Shown here: in pieces, positions 7,752 to 16,104 of the stretch
Layout: every line of letters starts with the position of its first letter
How positions within the stretch are numbered: position 1 is the stretch's first letter
NCBI GenBank assembly: GCA_002493515.1
Contig: DKYZ01000066.1
Span: forward strand, 1 to 33,463
From: Porphyromonadaceae bacterium UBA7087
GTDB taxonomy: Bacteria > Bacteroidota > Bacteroidia > Bacteroidales > Muribaculaceae
Direction: 5' to 3'
DNA length: 33,463 nt
Notes under the pieces: model-generated
The model's input: only the letters and a program-made list of their open reading frames with translations
Database searches by the model: none
Told to the model about the DNA's origin: nothing
Position numbers and translations under genes: made by a program

Positions 7752-10376
7752 TCACTGTTTCCCGGTGAGTAGCGACTGGAGGTCGTGTAGCTTGGTGAGG
7801 GCCTGCAGCGGGGTGAGGTTGTCGATGTCGATGTGAAGCAGCGAGTCGCGTATCTGTTTGAGCAGAGGGTCGTCGAGCTGGAAGAGGGTGGTCTGGAATC
7901 CCTCGCGTGATGAGGCCACCTCCTTGAGGTCGGCCTTTCCCACTCCTGCGTCGCCACGGCTTGCCGAGCTTGACTCAAGCTGTCGTAACACCTGCGAGGC
8001 GCGCTTCACGATGGAGGGGGGCATCCCGGCGAGCTTCGCCACGTGGATTCCGAAGCTGTGGGCCGATCCTCCGCGCTCAAGCTTGCGGAGAAACACCACC
8101 TTGCCGTTCACCTCCTTGACGCTGACGTTGTAGTTGACTATCCGGGAGAAGGATTTCTCCATCTCGTTGAGCTCGTGGTAATGGGTGGCGAAGAGGGTCT
8201 TGGGGCGGCAGCGGCCGTTCTCGTGGATATGCTCCACTATCGACCATGCTATCGAGATGCCGTCGTAGGTGGATGTGCCTCGCCCGAGCTCGTCGAAAAG
8301 AATCAGCGACCGGCGGCTCATGTTGTTGAGTATGGACGCGGCCTCGTTCATCTCCACCATGAAGGTGGACTCTCCCGAGGAGATGTTGTCGCTTGCCCCC
8401 ACTCGGGTGAAAATTTTGTCGACGACCCCTATCCTGGCGGCCTGTGCAGGCACGAAGCTGCCCGTCTGGGCCATGAGCGCAATCAGGGCCGTCTGCCGTA
8501 GCAAAGCCGATTTTCCGCTCATGTTCGGGCCTGTGAGCATCAGTATCTGATGGTTGTCGCAGTCGAGTTCCACGCTGTTGGATACGTAGGTCTCCCCCGG
8601 AGGAAGCGTGCGCTCTATCACGGGGTGGCGTCCCTCGGTGATGGAGAAGGCCGTCCCGTCGTCCACAACCGGGCGCACGTAGCCGTACTGATCCGCGGCA
8701 TCGGCGAAGCTCAGCAGGCAGTCCACGCGGGCCAGGGCGTCGGTGTTGGCCGATATGTCGGGCTGCATCGGCCCCAGGTCGGTCTTGAGCTTGTTGTAGA
8801 GGCGCTCCTCTATCTCGGCGATGCGCTCTGAGGCTCCGAGAAGTTTCTCCTCATATTCCTTGAGCTCGGGGGTGATGTATCTCTCCGCGCTCACCAGGGT
8901 CTGTTTCCTTACCCATGACTCCGGCACCTTGTCCTTATGGGTGTTCCTGACCTCCAGGTAATAGCCGAACACGTTGTTGAACCCTATCTTCAGGGAATTT
9001 ATGCCCGTGGCCTCCATCTCCCGCTCCTTGATGCTGTCGAGGGCCTGGCGGCTATGGTCGCGCAGGTCGCGCAGGCTGTCGAGGTCGGCGTCAATACCGT
9101 CGGCTATGATGCTGTCGTTTTTGAGCCCTCCGGGTGAGGGAGGTGTGATTGTAGTCTTTATTTTCCTGGCCACACCTGTCAGCGTGGGCATGTTCTCCGC
9201 TATAGCGGCAAGCACTTCGGAGCCTGATTCCGATAGAATTGTCTTGAGTCTTACGGCCCCTTCGGTCGCTTCGGCGAGCTGCCACATCTCCCTCGGGGTT
9301 ATCTTTCCGCTGCCCAGGCGTCCCGACAGGCGTCCGAGGTCGCCTATGGGATGGAGGATGTCGGCCGCGGCGCATCTGACTTCGGGAGACTTGAAGAAAT
9401 ACTCGGTCGCGTCCTGGCGGCGTGTGATTTCCTTTATGTCGAGCTCAGGGAAGAGAAGCCATTTCCTGAGCAGACGTCCTCCCATGGGTGTGCGTGTCTT
9501 GTTGATGACGTCGAAGAGGGATTTCCCTTCGGGTCCCATCGGGTCGATGACCTCCAGGTTGCGGAGCGTGAATCTGTCGAGCCGCACGTGGGCGTCCTCG
9601 TCGATACGTCTGATCGAGGTGATGTGGCTCATCCGCTCGTGGCCGGTGATATCGAGATAGTGGATCAGGCTTCCGGCTGCAATGACGGCCTCGGGCATGG
9701 AGTCCACGCCGAATCCCTTCAGGCTTGCTGTGGAGAATTGTTTCAGAAGACGCTCGCGGGCGGCGTCTTCGGTGTAGACCCAGTCGTCGAGCTCGAATAT
9801 GCTTCCCTTGTAGGAGAGGAATTTTTCGCAGAAGTCGCGGGTGCCGCGCATCCTGAGCAGCTCCCTCGGCATGAGGGTGGATATGAGCTTGTCGACGTTG
9901 CGCGGATTCCCGGAGGCGCAGCAGAACTCTCCGGTGGTGACATCGAGGAAAGCCACTCCGACGGTGGTCTTTCCTACATGGATTCCGGCGAGATAGTTGG
10001 CCTCTGTGGCGTCAAGGGAGTTGCTGTTGGTGTTCACTCCGGGAGTGACGAGCTCGGTTATTCCCCTCTTCACCAACTTCTTGGTGAGCTTGGGGTCTTC
10101 GAGCTGCTCGCATATGGCTACACGTTTTCCGGCTCTCACGAGCTTCGGGAGATACGTGTCGAGGGCATGGTGGGGGAATCCGGCGAGCTCCACCGACGAG
10201 GCGCTGCCGTTGGCGCGGCGCGTGAGGGTGATACCCAGGATTTCGCTCGCCGTCACGGCGTCGTCGGAGAATGTCTCGTAGAAGTCGCCCACCCGGAAAA
10301 GCAGCACGGCGTCGGGATGTTTCTGTTTCATCTCGATATATTGCTTCATCAGGGGGGTCTCAACTATCTTGGCCAC
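7752..10376 (-). CDS. mutS: DNA mismatch repair protein MutS
   Basis: This 874-aa protein is the normal length for bacterial MutS, which binds base mismatches in DNA and, after ATP exchange, recruits MutL. The mismatch-recognition motif is intact at residues 31-36 (DFYETF, with Phe32 and Glu34 in the F-x-E positions). The ATPase domain has Walker A GPNMSGKS at 616-623, a FDELGRGTSTYDG Walker B/signature region, and the conserved THYHEL switch. The C-terminal helices end in the usual dimerisation/tetramerisation region. It lies between mgtE (49 bp upstream) and porW (43 bp downstream) on the same strand, with no obvious separate promoter, so it is probably part of the long minus-strand transcription unit. 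No damage is visible. Confidence 0.97.
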   Translation of the reverse strand: MAKIVETPLMKQYIEMKQKHPDAVLLFRVGDFYETFSDDAVTASEILGITLTRRANGSASSVELAGFPHHALDTYLPKLVRAGKRVAICEQLEDPKLTKKLVKRGITELVTPGVNTNSNSLDATEANYLAGIHVGKTTVGVAFLDVTTGEFCCASGNPRNVDKLISTLMPRELLRMRGTRDFCEKFLSYKGSIFELDDWVYTEDAARERLLKQFSTASLKGFGVDSMPEAVIAAGSLIHYLDITGHERMSHITSIRRIDEDAHVRLDRFTLRNLEVIDPMGPEGKSLFDVINKTRTPMGGRLLRKWLLFPELDIKEITRRQDATEYFFKSPEVRCAAADILHPIGDLGRLSGRLGSGKITPREMWQLAEATEGAVRLKTILSESGSEVLAAIAENMPTLTGVARKIKTTITPPSPGGLKNDSIIADGIDADLDSLRDLRDHSRQALDSIKEREMEATGINSLKIGFNNVFGYYLEVRNTHKDKVPESWVRKQTLVSAERYITPELKEYEEKLLGASERIAEIEERLYNKLKTDLGPMQPDISANTDALARVDCLLSFADAADQYGYVRPVVDDGTAFSITEGRHPVIERTLPPGETYVSNSVELDCDNHQILMLTGPNMSGKSALLRQTALIALMAQTGSFVPAQAARIGVVDKIFTRVGASDNISSGESTFMVEMNEAASILNNMSRRSLILFDELGRGTSTYDGISIAWSIVEHIHENGRCRPKTLFATHYHELNEMEKSFSRIVNYNVSVKEVNGKVVFLRKLERGGSAHSFGIHVAKLAGMPPSIVKRASQVLRQLESSSASRGDAGVGKADLKEVASSREGFQTTLFQLDDPLLKQIRDSLLHIDIDNLTPLQALTKLHDLQSLLTGKQ

Positions 10377-10425
10377 TTTTATGTCGTTTTGGAAGGTGTT
10401 GTTGAATAATTGGTGTGCCGGAGGG

Positions 10426-11799
10426 TCACCGGAGCCCGAAGACGTTCATCATCCAGGTCGACATGCCCACGTAGATGAGCAGTCCCACCACATCGTTGGT
10501 GATCTGGATGAAGGGGCCGGTGGCGAGAGCCGGGTTGATTTTCAGTTTCTCGAGGGTAAGGGGCACGAATGTGCCGAACACTGTGGCGAAAATCACGACG
10601 CAGAAGAGGGAGGCGCCTACTGCAACCGCCACGGCATATCTCACCGGGTCGGGCTGCGTGAGCATGACGTATGCGAGCACGAGCCCGGAGATGACGATGG
10701 CGTTGAGGTTTGCCACGAGCGACTCGCGCCCGATCTGGCGCCAGGCGTTGCGGATGTCGAGGCTGCCGTTGGCAAGGCCCTGCACTACGATTGCGGAGGC
10801 CTGCACGCCGACGTTTCCGCCGGTGCCTCCTATAAGGGGAATGAAAATCGCCAGACAGGTTACTGCTGCTATCTGAGCCTCGAACCCGCCGAGAATCAGC
10901 GAGTTGATGATTCCTCCCGCGATTCCTATCAGAAGCCAGGGGAGGCGTGCCTTGGTCTGGGCCAGCACCGAGTCGGAGGCGTCGATGTCGCTCGAGATAC
11001 CGGAGGCGAGCTGATAGTCGCGCTCGCTCTGCTCGCGCACCTCGTCCATGACGTCGTCGACGGTGATCTGTCCCACGAGGCGCCCGATGCTGTCGATCAC
11101 AGGCATCGCCACAAGGTCGTATTTCTCGAAATCCTTGGCGACGTCCTCGATGGGTGTGTCGGTGCGCACCGACACCGGGTCAGCCTCCATCACATGCTTG
11201 ATTTTCGAGACAGAGGGATGGGTTATCATCTTCTTGAGCGGCAGGATTCCGCGCAGACGGTTGTCGTTGTCGATGACGTAGACGTAATAGATGTCGTCGA
11301 GGTCTTCCGCCTGCCGCCGCATCTCCTTGAGGCAGTCGGGCATGGAGAGATTCTCGTTGACCATTATCATCTCGGTGCCCATGAGTCCTCCGGCAGTATC
11401 CTCGTCATATTGGAGAAGGTCAACGATGTCTCCGGCCTGCTCCACATCGTCGATATGCTGCATCACCTCTTCGCGGTCCTCCTTGTCGAGTTCCTGGATG
11501 AGGTCTACGGCGTCGTCGGTGTCGAGAAGGTCGATGAAGTGACCGATCTGCTCGGGCTCCATGTCTTCGAGGAGCTTCTTGCGGTCCTCCTCATCGAGCT
11601 CCATCAGCACGTCGGCCTTCTTCTCATTGTCTTCTATAAGGTTGAAGAGCCATTCCGCCTGGCGGATGTCGAGTTTGCGGAAGAGCTCGGCGACGTCGGC
11701 GGGGTGCAGCTCGCGCAGCCACTCCCGGGCCTCATGCTCGTTGCGGTCTTCGATCACAATCTCGATCTGTTCTAAGTCTTTGTCGGTGAAATCTCTCAT
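10426..11799 (-). CDS. mgtE: MgtE-type magnesium transporter
   Basis: This 457-aa protein has the full MgtE layout. An acidic superhelical N domain with many Glu/Asp residues covers about residues 1-135. A pair of CBS domains covers about 136-260, including GLMGTEMI and PVIDSIGRLVGQITVDD. A C-terminal domain of five membrane helices follows, with the pore motif GGTGGNVGVQAS. MgtE is a homodimeric Mg2+ channel or transporter in the inner membrane, gated by Mg2+ binding between the N and CBS domains, so regulation is probably at the protein level. It starts 16 bp after the kinase stop and ends 49 bp before mutS. Cobalt or other divalent transport is known for some MgtE proteins, but nothing here points to that. 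Confidence 0.95.
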   Translation of the reverse strand: MRDFTDKDLEQIEIVIEDRNEHEAREWLRELHPADVAELFRKLDIRQAEWLFNLIEDNEKKADVLMELDEEDRKKLLEDMEPEQIGHFIDLLDTDDAVDLIQELDKEDREEVMQHIDDVEQAGDIVDLLQYDEDTAGGLMGTEMIMVNENLSMPDCLKEMRRQAEDLDDIYYVYVIDNDNRLRGILPLKKMITHPSVSKIKHVMEADPVSVRTDTPIEDVAKDFEKYDLVAMPVIDSIGRLVGQITVDDVMDEVREQSERDYQLASGISSDIDASDSVLAQTKARLPWLLIGIAGGIINSLILGGFEAQIAAVTCLAIFIPLIGGTGGNVGVQASAIVVQGLANGSLDIRNAWRQIGRESLVANLNAIVISGLVLAYVMLTQPDPVRYAVAVAVGASLFCVVIFATVFGTFVPLTLEKLKINPALATGPFIQITNDVVGLLIYVGMSTWMMNVFGLR

Positions 11800-11815
11800 T
11801 TTCGGCTTTATATGC

Positions 11816-13498
11816 TCAATATCTGAAAGATGAACCGCCGAGGAATTCCCTCAGCAGGGATGTGGTAGGAATCTGGTCGGCTGCGATTGGCTCGAAATAG
11901 CTCAGCAGCTTCATCAGGCGGTATGCCTCGGCGTATTGGGGCACGTCGTGAGGCACGTTTGCGAGAAGCGGGTCGACGTATGGCTTCATCACCCCGAGCT
12001 CGAAGATGAGCGAGGAGTTGAACATGGCGTCGGCGTTCTCCTGGAAGGGGAATATCCAGCGTTCCTCCCCGCGGCGCACACTGGGCCAGCGTGCTATGGT
12101 GTCAAGGGCCGATATGTGGCGGTATTTATGGTCGCGCACGATGCGGCGCAGAAGACGGTTGTCGGTGGTGGAGATCCAGTTGTGGTCGTCGATACGCAGC
12201 GTGGTCAGCGCCGAGACGTAGATTTTATATATGTCGTCGGAGCGCAGTGCCGCCACAAGCTCGGGGTTAAGCCCGTGGATACCCTCCACGAGCAGCACGT
12301 CGTGGTCGTCAAGGCGCAACGGGCGGCGGCGCTCGATGCGCCGGCCGAGCTCGAAGCTGTAGGTGGGCAGGTTGATCTCCTCTCCGCGCAGCAGGCGCAT
12401 GAGGTCGCTGTTGAGGCGGTCGAGGTCGAGCGCATACAGGCTCTCGTAGTCATAGTCGCCGTTCTCGTCGAGCGGAGTGCGCTCGCGGTCGATGAAATAG
12501 TCGTCGAGCGAGATCATCTTGGGCACTATGAGATTTGTCATCAGCTGTATGGCGAGCCGCTTGTTGGTGGTGGTCTTTCCGCTTGACGAGGGTCCGGCGA
12601 GGAGCACTATGCTGGCGCCCCCCTCTTCCCGTCGGCGTGCTATGTCGTCGCTGATGCGCCCGAGGAGCTTGTCGTGCATTGCCTCGGCCACGTTGATGAG
12701 CCGGGCCGTCTCGCGGCCCTTGACGGCGAGATTCAGTTCGCCGACGTTGCCTACCTTTATTATCCTGTTGAATTTAAGGTATTCCGTGAAGGCATGATAC
12801 ATCTTCTCCTGGTCTACCGGCGTGTTTGGCTTCGACGGGTCTTTCTTGTCGCAGCTTAGCAGCAGGAATCCCTCCTTATATAGGCAGAGGTCGAATACCT
12901 TCAGCACTCCGGTCGATGGCGCGAGGGGACCATAGTAGCTGTCGGCGAGGCCGTCGAGCTTGTAATAGGTGGTGTAGAGGTCGTGGACAGTCTCGAGAAG
13001 GGTCACTTTGTCAAGCTGTCCCTCGCGTCGGAAGAGGTTGATTGCGTCGGAGGTGAGGCGTTCGCGTCTGAGGAATGGAATGTCGCTTTCGGCGAGCGAG
13101 CGCATCTTGTCCCTGAGCAGGGTGACGGTCTGTTCGTTGACCTCCATCTGGTGGGCCTGGTCGTCAAGCAGGCGGCAGTAATATCCGCGCGAGATGCTGT
13201 GTTCTATCCTGAGGCGGGCTCCCGGGCAGACTTCGGTGACGGCCTTATACAGCATCATGCATAGCGAGCGGACGTAGACGCGGTTGCCCGAAGGGGAGCT
13301 TTGGTCAAGAAATTCCACCTGCTTGGGGGAATGTATTGGAAAACCGAGGTCTTCGGTCTTGTTGTTCACTCGTGCGCATATTGGCACAATCGTGAGCTCG
13401 TCGGCGAGCTGTGACGCCACTTCGGCAAGGGTTGCCCCGCCCTCTACGTCGATATATTCGGAAGTGTTGCGGCAGAAGATCTTGATTTTTCTCTCCAT
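11816..13498 (-). CDS. TGS-domain nucleoside (uridine) kinase-like protein
   Basis: The ATG at 13498 gives a 560-aa protein starting MERKIKIFCRN. An in-frame codon at 13549 would add 17 residues unlike the family and would place the start inside the predicted promoter. The N terminus is a TGS-like beta domain (about residues 1-60). A ThrRS/AlaRS second-additional-domain-like segment follows (about 65-200). The C-terminal part is a phosphoribulokinase/uridine kinase P-loop domain with GPSSSGKTTT and the LLVEGIHGLNPEL strand. Proteins of this layout are annotated as nucleoside kinases and would phosphorylate uridine or cytidine with NTP, though few have been tested. It is the first gene of the minus-strand unit and faces the riboswitch operon across a divergent promoter region. 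Confidence 0.88.
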   Translation of the reverse strand: MERKIKIFCRNTSEYIDVEGGATLAEVASQLADELTIVPICARVNNKTEDLGFPIHSPKQVEFLDQSSPSGNRVYVRSLCMMLYKAVTEVCPGARLRIEHSISRGYYCRLLDDQAHQMEVNEQTVTLLRDKMRSLAESDIPFLRRERLTSDAINLFRREGQLDKVTLLETVHDLYTTYYKLDGLADSYYGPLAPSTGVLKVFDLCLYKEGFLLLSCDKKDPSKPNTPVDQEKMYHAFTEYLKFNRIIKVGNVGELNLAVKGRETARLINVAEAMHDKLLGRISDDIARRREEGGASIVLLAGPSSSGKTTTNKRLAIQLMTNLIVPKMISLDDYFIDRERTPLDENGDYDYESLYALDLDRLNSDLMRLLRGEEINLPTYSFELGRRIERRRPLRLDDHDVLLVEGIHGLNPELVAALRSDDIYKIYVSALTTLRIDDHNWISTTDNRLLRRIVRDHKYRHISALDTIARWPSVRRGEERWIFPFQENADAMFNSSLIFELGVMKPYVDPLLANVPHDVPQYAEAYRLMKLLSYFEPIAADQIPTTSLLREFLGGSSFRY

Positions 13499-13548
13499 AA
13501 TTGCGGTTGTTGTGAAGCCTGCGAGAGGCTTGCGGTGGAAATCACCCA

Positions 13549-13580
13549 CAAAATTAAATAAAATCGTCGGGAAATAAAAA
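13549..13580 (-). promoter_or_regulatory. Promoter for the minus-strand kinase-mgtE-mutS-porW-porX unit
   Basis: On the minus strand, TAATTTTG at 13556-13549 is an exact Bacteroidota -7 element (TAnnTTTG). TTTT lies 20 bp upstream (13580-13577), a weak -33 match. The expected start of transcription near 13542 leaves a leader of about 45 nt before the ATG at 13498. Confidence 0.6.
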
Positions 13581-13592
13581 TATGAGTGTGAT

Positions 13593-13624
13593 TTTGGCGG
13601 ATTGCGGGGTTTTTATTAATTTTG
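13593..13624 (+). promoter_or_regulatory. Promoter of the cobalamin-riboswitch operon
   Basis: TTTG at 13593-13596, a 20-bp spacer and TAATTTTG at 13617-13624 match the Bacteroidota -33/-7 consensus exactly. Transcription would begin at about 13630, immediately before the riboswitch P1 stem. It is divergent from, and 12 bp away from, the promoter of the kinase unit. Confidence 0.8.
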
Positions 13625-13630
13625 CGCAGT

Positions 13631-13788
13631 TTTGGTTCGCCACAGGCGATTAATAGGGAATCCGGTGAGAATCCGGAACAGGCCCGCTACTGTAATTCCT
13701 ATCAAACCCTCTCGGCAAGGAGCCACTGTCTTGACAGACGGGAAGGCGCCGGGAGGCTGGGATAAGTCAGGAGACCTGCCAGAACAAC
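13631..13788 (+). promoter_or_regulatory. Cobalamin (AdoCbl-type) riboswitch aptamer
   Basis: The conserved core of the class is present in order. First come GGAATCCGGTGAGAATCCGG and ACAGGCCCGCTACTGTAA at about 13657-13695. Then come AAGGAGCCACTG (13717-13728, the B12 box), GGGAAGGCGCC (about 13740-13750) and GATAAGTCAGGAGACCTGCC (13761-13780). A short P1 closes with GGTTC (13634-13638) against GAAC (13782-13785). The element senses cobalamin coenzymes and normally lowers expression when they are abundant. It lies directly after the promoter and before the TonB receptor, so the whole plus-strand operon, both uptake and synthesis, should be B12-repressed. Confidence 0.97.
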
Positions 13789-13791
13789 ATA

Positions 13792-13904
13792 GTTTTGTAG
13801 TTTTCGGGTTATATTACGACAAAACGAAGTTGCCGGCCAGCCATATGGCCGGAGACAGAGGTTTGCCTGCGATATGACCGTTTTCCATAATCGAACCGCG
13901 GCAA
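13792..13904 (+). promoter_or_regulatory. Likely riboswitch expression platform
   Basis: Between aptamer and start codon are a perfect 7-bp stem (GTTTTGT 13792-13798 with ACAAAAC 13819-13825) and a perfect 7-bp hairpin (CCGGCCA 13833-13839 with TGGCCGG 13846-13852). TTGCCG at 13830-13835 can instead pair with CGGCAA at 13899-13904, just before the ATG at 13911. No T-run follows, so control of translation start is more likely than termination. This is inference from base pairing only. Confidence 0.5.
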
Positions 13905-13910
13905 GCCGAT

Positions 13911-16067
13911 ATGAAAGACCGATTTCTATTTATTGCACTGTTGCCCTGCTCCCTTCTGACGAAAGGGGGCACATTTTGCCATGCGGATACCATTCCCGCA
14001 TATACCGATACGGTAGCTTCCGGAGTCGATGTCAGGCAGCTCGACGAGATAAACGTTGTCGCCAGAAGCAGGTCCCGTCAGATTGCCGAGGGGGCTTTTA
14101 TGGTGAATAGCCTCGATATCGCCCCCGACCTCAACAGAATGAAAACGCTCAACGATATTGTCGGACGAACGTCAGGCGTAAGGTTGAGAAGGGAGGGAGG
14201 TGCCGGCTCGGATTTCGATTTCGTCATAAACGGTCTTTCCGGCAATTCCATAAGATATTTTATCGACGGGGTCCCGCTTGAGACAAGGGGAAGCTCCGCC
14301 TCCCTTGACAATATTCCGGTCAGCCTGATAGAGAGGGTGGAATTGTTCAAGGGGGTGGTGCCGTCCTATCTGGGGTCTGACGCGCTGGGTGGAGCCGTGA
14401 ATATAGTCACACGCAGGAAAAGAGACAATTTCCTCGACGCATCGTTGGCCGTAGGCTCGTTTCATACGGTCCAGGCGGACGTCACCGGCCAATGGCGCAT
14501 ACCCTCCACGTCTGTGGCAATACGCCCGACGGTAGGAATCAACCATTCGCGCAATGACTACAGGATGAAGGACGTGGAGGTGTGGAGCGAGGAAAAGGAG
14601 GAGTATGTCCACAAAGACCTGAAGCGCTTCCATGACGATTATGATTCCATGTTCATGCAGATAGAGGGTGGCGTAGACAATGTGGAATGGGCCGACCGCT
14701 TCTCCATTTCCGTAGGCTACGACAGGCTCGAAAAGGATATTCAGACAGGAGCGATGCAGAACAAGGTCTACGGCAAGGCAAGACGCCGTTCGAGTTCTGT
14801 CTATGTTGCCGGACGTTATGCGAAACGTTTCGGCGATGTTGCCGCCAGGCTGAGCCTGTCGCATACGTGGGACCGCAGCGAGACCGTCGATACCGTGTTC
14901 CGTAAATATTCCTGGGACGGGACATGGCTCCCGTCTTCAGGTAATGAGATGACCGGCGGCTCCCGGTCGCTCAGAATATACCGGCGTCCCCTGACTATTC
15001 TGGAGACCGGGATTGATTACATGATAGACGGCCATAATACCTTGTCGCTCGGCTATATGCTTAACAGCCAGGGAAACAGACGGCGGGATGATGCGGACAG
15101 GACATTCGAGCCTACCAACGACCACGTGACCAAACAGATAATCTCGCTAGGCCTCTACCAGAAATATCTGGATGAAAAGCTTCAGAGCGCGTGTTTCGTC
15201 AAAGATTACATAAACTGTCTGTCGCGGCAGTCGGCAGCCGCCTCCGGCAGTCTTGAGAGCTCACGGTCTGTGAAAAACCATATGGGGGCCGGAATAGGAG
15301 TAAGATATTCCTTTTTGCCGTCACTGGCGTTGAAGGGCTCATATGAGCACAGTGTCAGGCTTCCGGTTTCCCGGGAGCTTCTCGGCAACGGCACGACCGT
15401 ATATCCCAATCTCGACTTGAGGCCTGAGAGCGGAAACAATTATAACCTGGGTCTGTTCGGAAGCGTTGACACAGGCTCCGGACACGTGCTAAAATATGAG
15501 GCCGGGGCCTTCATACGCCATGTGCAGAATTACATAAGGGCCACGGTCTCGGAAAAGGAGGGTATGATGAGATATGTCAACGAGCCGGCGATAGATGTGA
15601 AAGGGGTCGATTTCGAGCTGACCTATCTTTGGCAGAACAGGTTTCAGTTCACTGTAAACGGAAGCTGGTCGGAGGCTCGCGACATGAAGAGATTCAAGAC
15701 AGACGGCAATCCCTCCGCCACCTACAGAAATCGTGTGCCCAACCGCCCCTGGCTGTTCGGCAACGCAGATGCCTCCTATACATTCCACGGCATAATCGAC
15801 CGGACAGACAACCTTAGAATCAAGGCCGAGTGTCAGTACATCCATTGGTATTATCTCAACTGGGAGGCATATGGCTCGGCGTCGTCAAAAGCGCGTATCC
15901 CGACGCAGGCGGTCATGAATCTGTCGCTGTCATACTCATGGCACAGTTCAAGATACAACATCTCCCTGGGGTGCGACAATATCTTCGACAGGGTCTGCTA
16001 TGACAATTACATGCTTCAGAATCCCGGAAGGAGCCTGACGGCCAAATTCAGAATCTTCTTAAGATAG
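13911..16067 (+). CDS. TonB-dependent outer-membrane receptor, first gene of the B12-regulated operon
   Basis: This 718-aa protein has a signal peptide (to about residue 25), a TonB box-like segment LDEINVVA (about residues 43-50) and a plug domain with the typical FDFVINGLSGNSIRYFIDG and SLIERVELFKG motifs. A beta-barrel continues to the C terminus, ending KFRIFLR. It should import a large, scarce ligand across the outer membrane using TonB-ExbBD energy. The riboswitch makes a corrinoid or a B12 precursor/cobalt source the best guess, and annotators may call it BtuB. However, the C-terminal barrel (NIFDRVCYDNYMLQNPGRS) looks more like receptors paired with DUF4374 lipoproteins (XusA type, siderophore) than classic BtuB. 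The next gene codes for such a lipoprotein. Substrate is therefore open. There is no classical ribosome binding site, as usual in this phylum. Confidence 0.9.
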   Translation: MKDRFLFIALLPCSLLTKGGTFCHADTIPAYTDTVASGVDVRQLDEINVVARSRSRQIAEGAFMVNSLDIAPDLNRMKTLNDIVGRTSGVRLRREGGAGSDFDFVINGLSGNSIRYFIDGVPLETRGSSASLDNIPVSLIERVELFKGVVPSYLGSDALGGAVNIVTRRKRDNFLDASLAVGSFHTVQADVTGQWRIPSTSVAIRPTVGINHSRNDYRMKDVEVWSEEKEEYVHKDLKRFHDDYDSMFMQIEGGVDNVEWADRFSISVGYDRLEKDIQTGAMQNKVYGKARRRSSSVYVAGRYAKRFGDVAARLSLSHTWDRSETVDTVFRKYSWDGTWLPSSGNEMTGGSRSLRIYRRPLTILETGIDYMIDGHNTLSLGYMLNSQGNRRRDDADRTFEPTNDHVTKQIISLGLYQKYLDEKLQSACFVKDYINCLSRQSAAASGSLESSRSVKNHMGAGIGVRYSFLPSLALKGSYEHSVRLPVSRELLGNGTTVYPNLDLRPESGNNYNLGLFGSVDTGSGHVLKYEAGAFIRHVQNYIRATVSEKEGMMRYVNEPAIDVKGVDFELTYLWQNRFQFTVNGSWSEARDMKRFKTDGNPSATYRNRVPNRPWLFGNADASYTFHGIIDRTDNLRIKAECQYIHWYYLNWEAYGSASSKARIPTQAVMNLSLSYSWHSSRYNISLGCDNIFDRVCYDNYMLQNPGRSLTAKFRIFLR

Positions 16068-16104
16068 AAAGCTAACAACAATATCAATTTCAAACCAACA
16101 TGCA

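Noticed and set aside
10369..11775. 468-aa open frame on the plus strand opposite mgtE
   Set aside because: It is antisense to a clear MgtE, and its His/Val/Glu-rich translation has no domain pattern. It arises from codon bias of the real gene.
13874..14110. Short open frame (78 aa) overlapping the TonB receptor start, possible leader peptide
   Set aside because: Its product is basic and unpatterned. It is read through by the receptor frame, and the aptamer already explains the leader.
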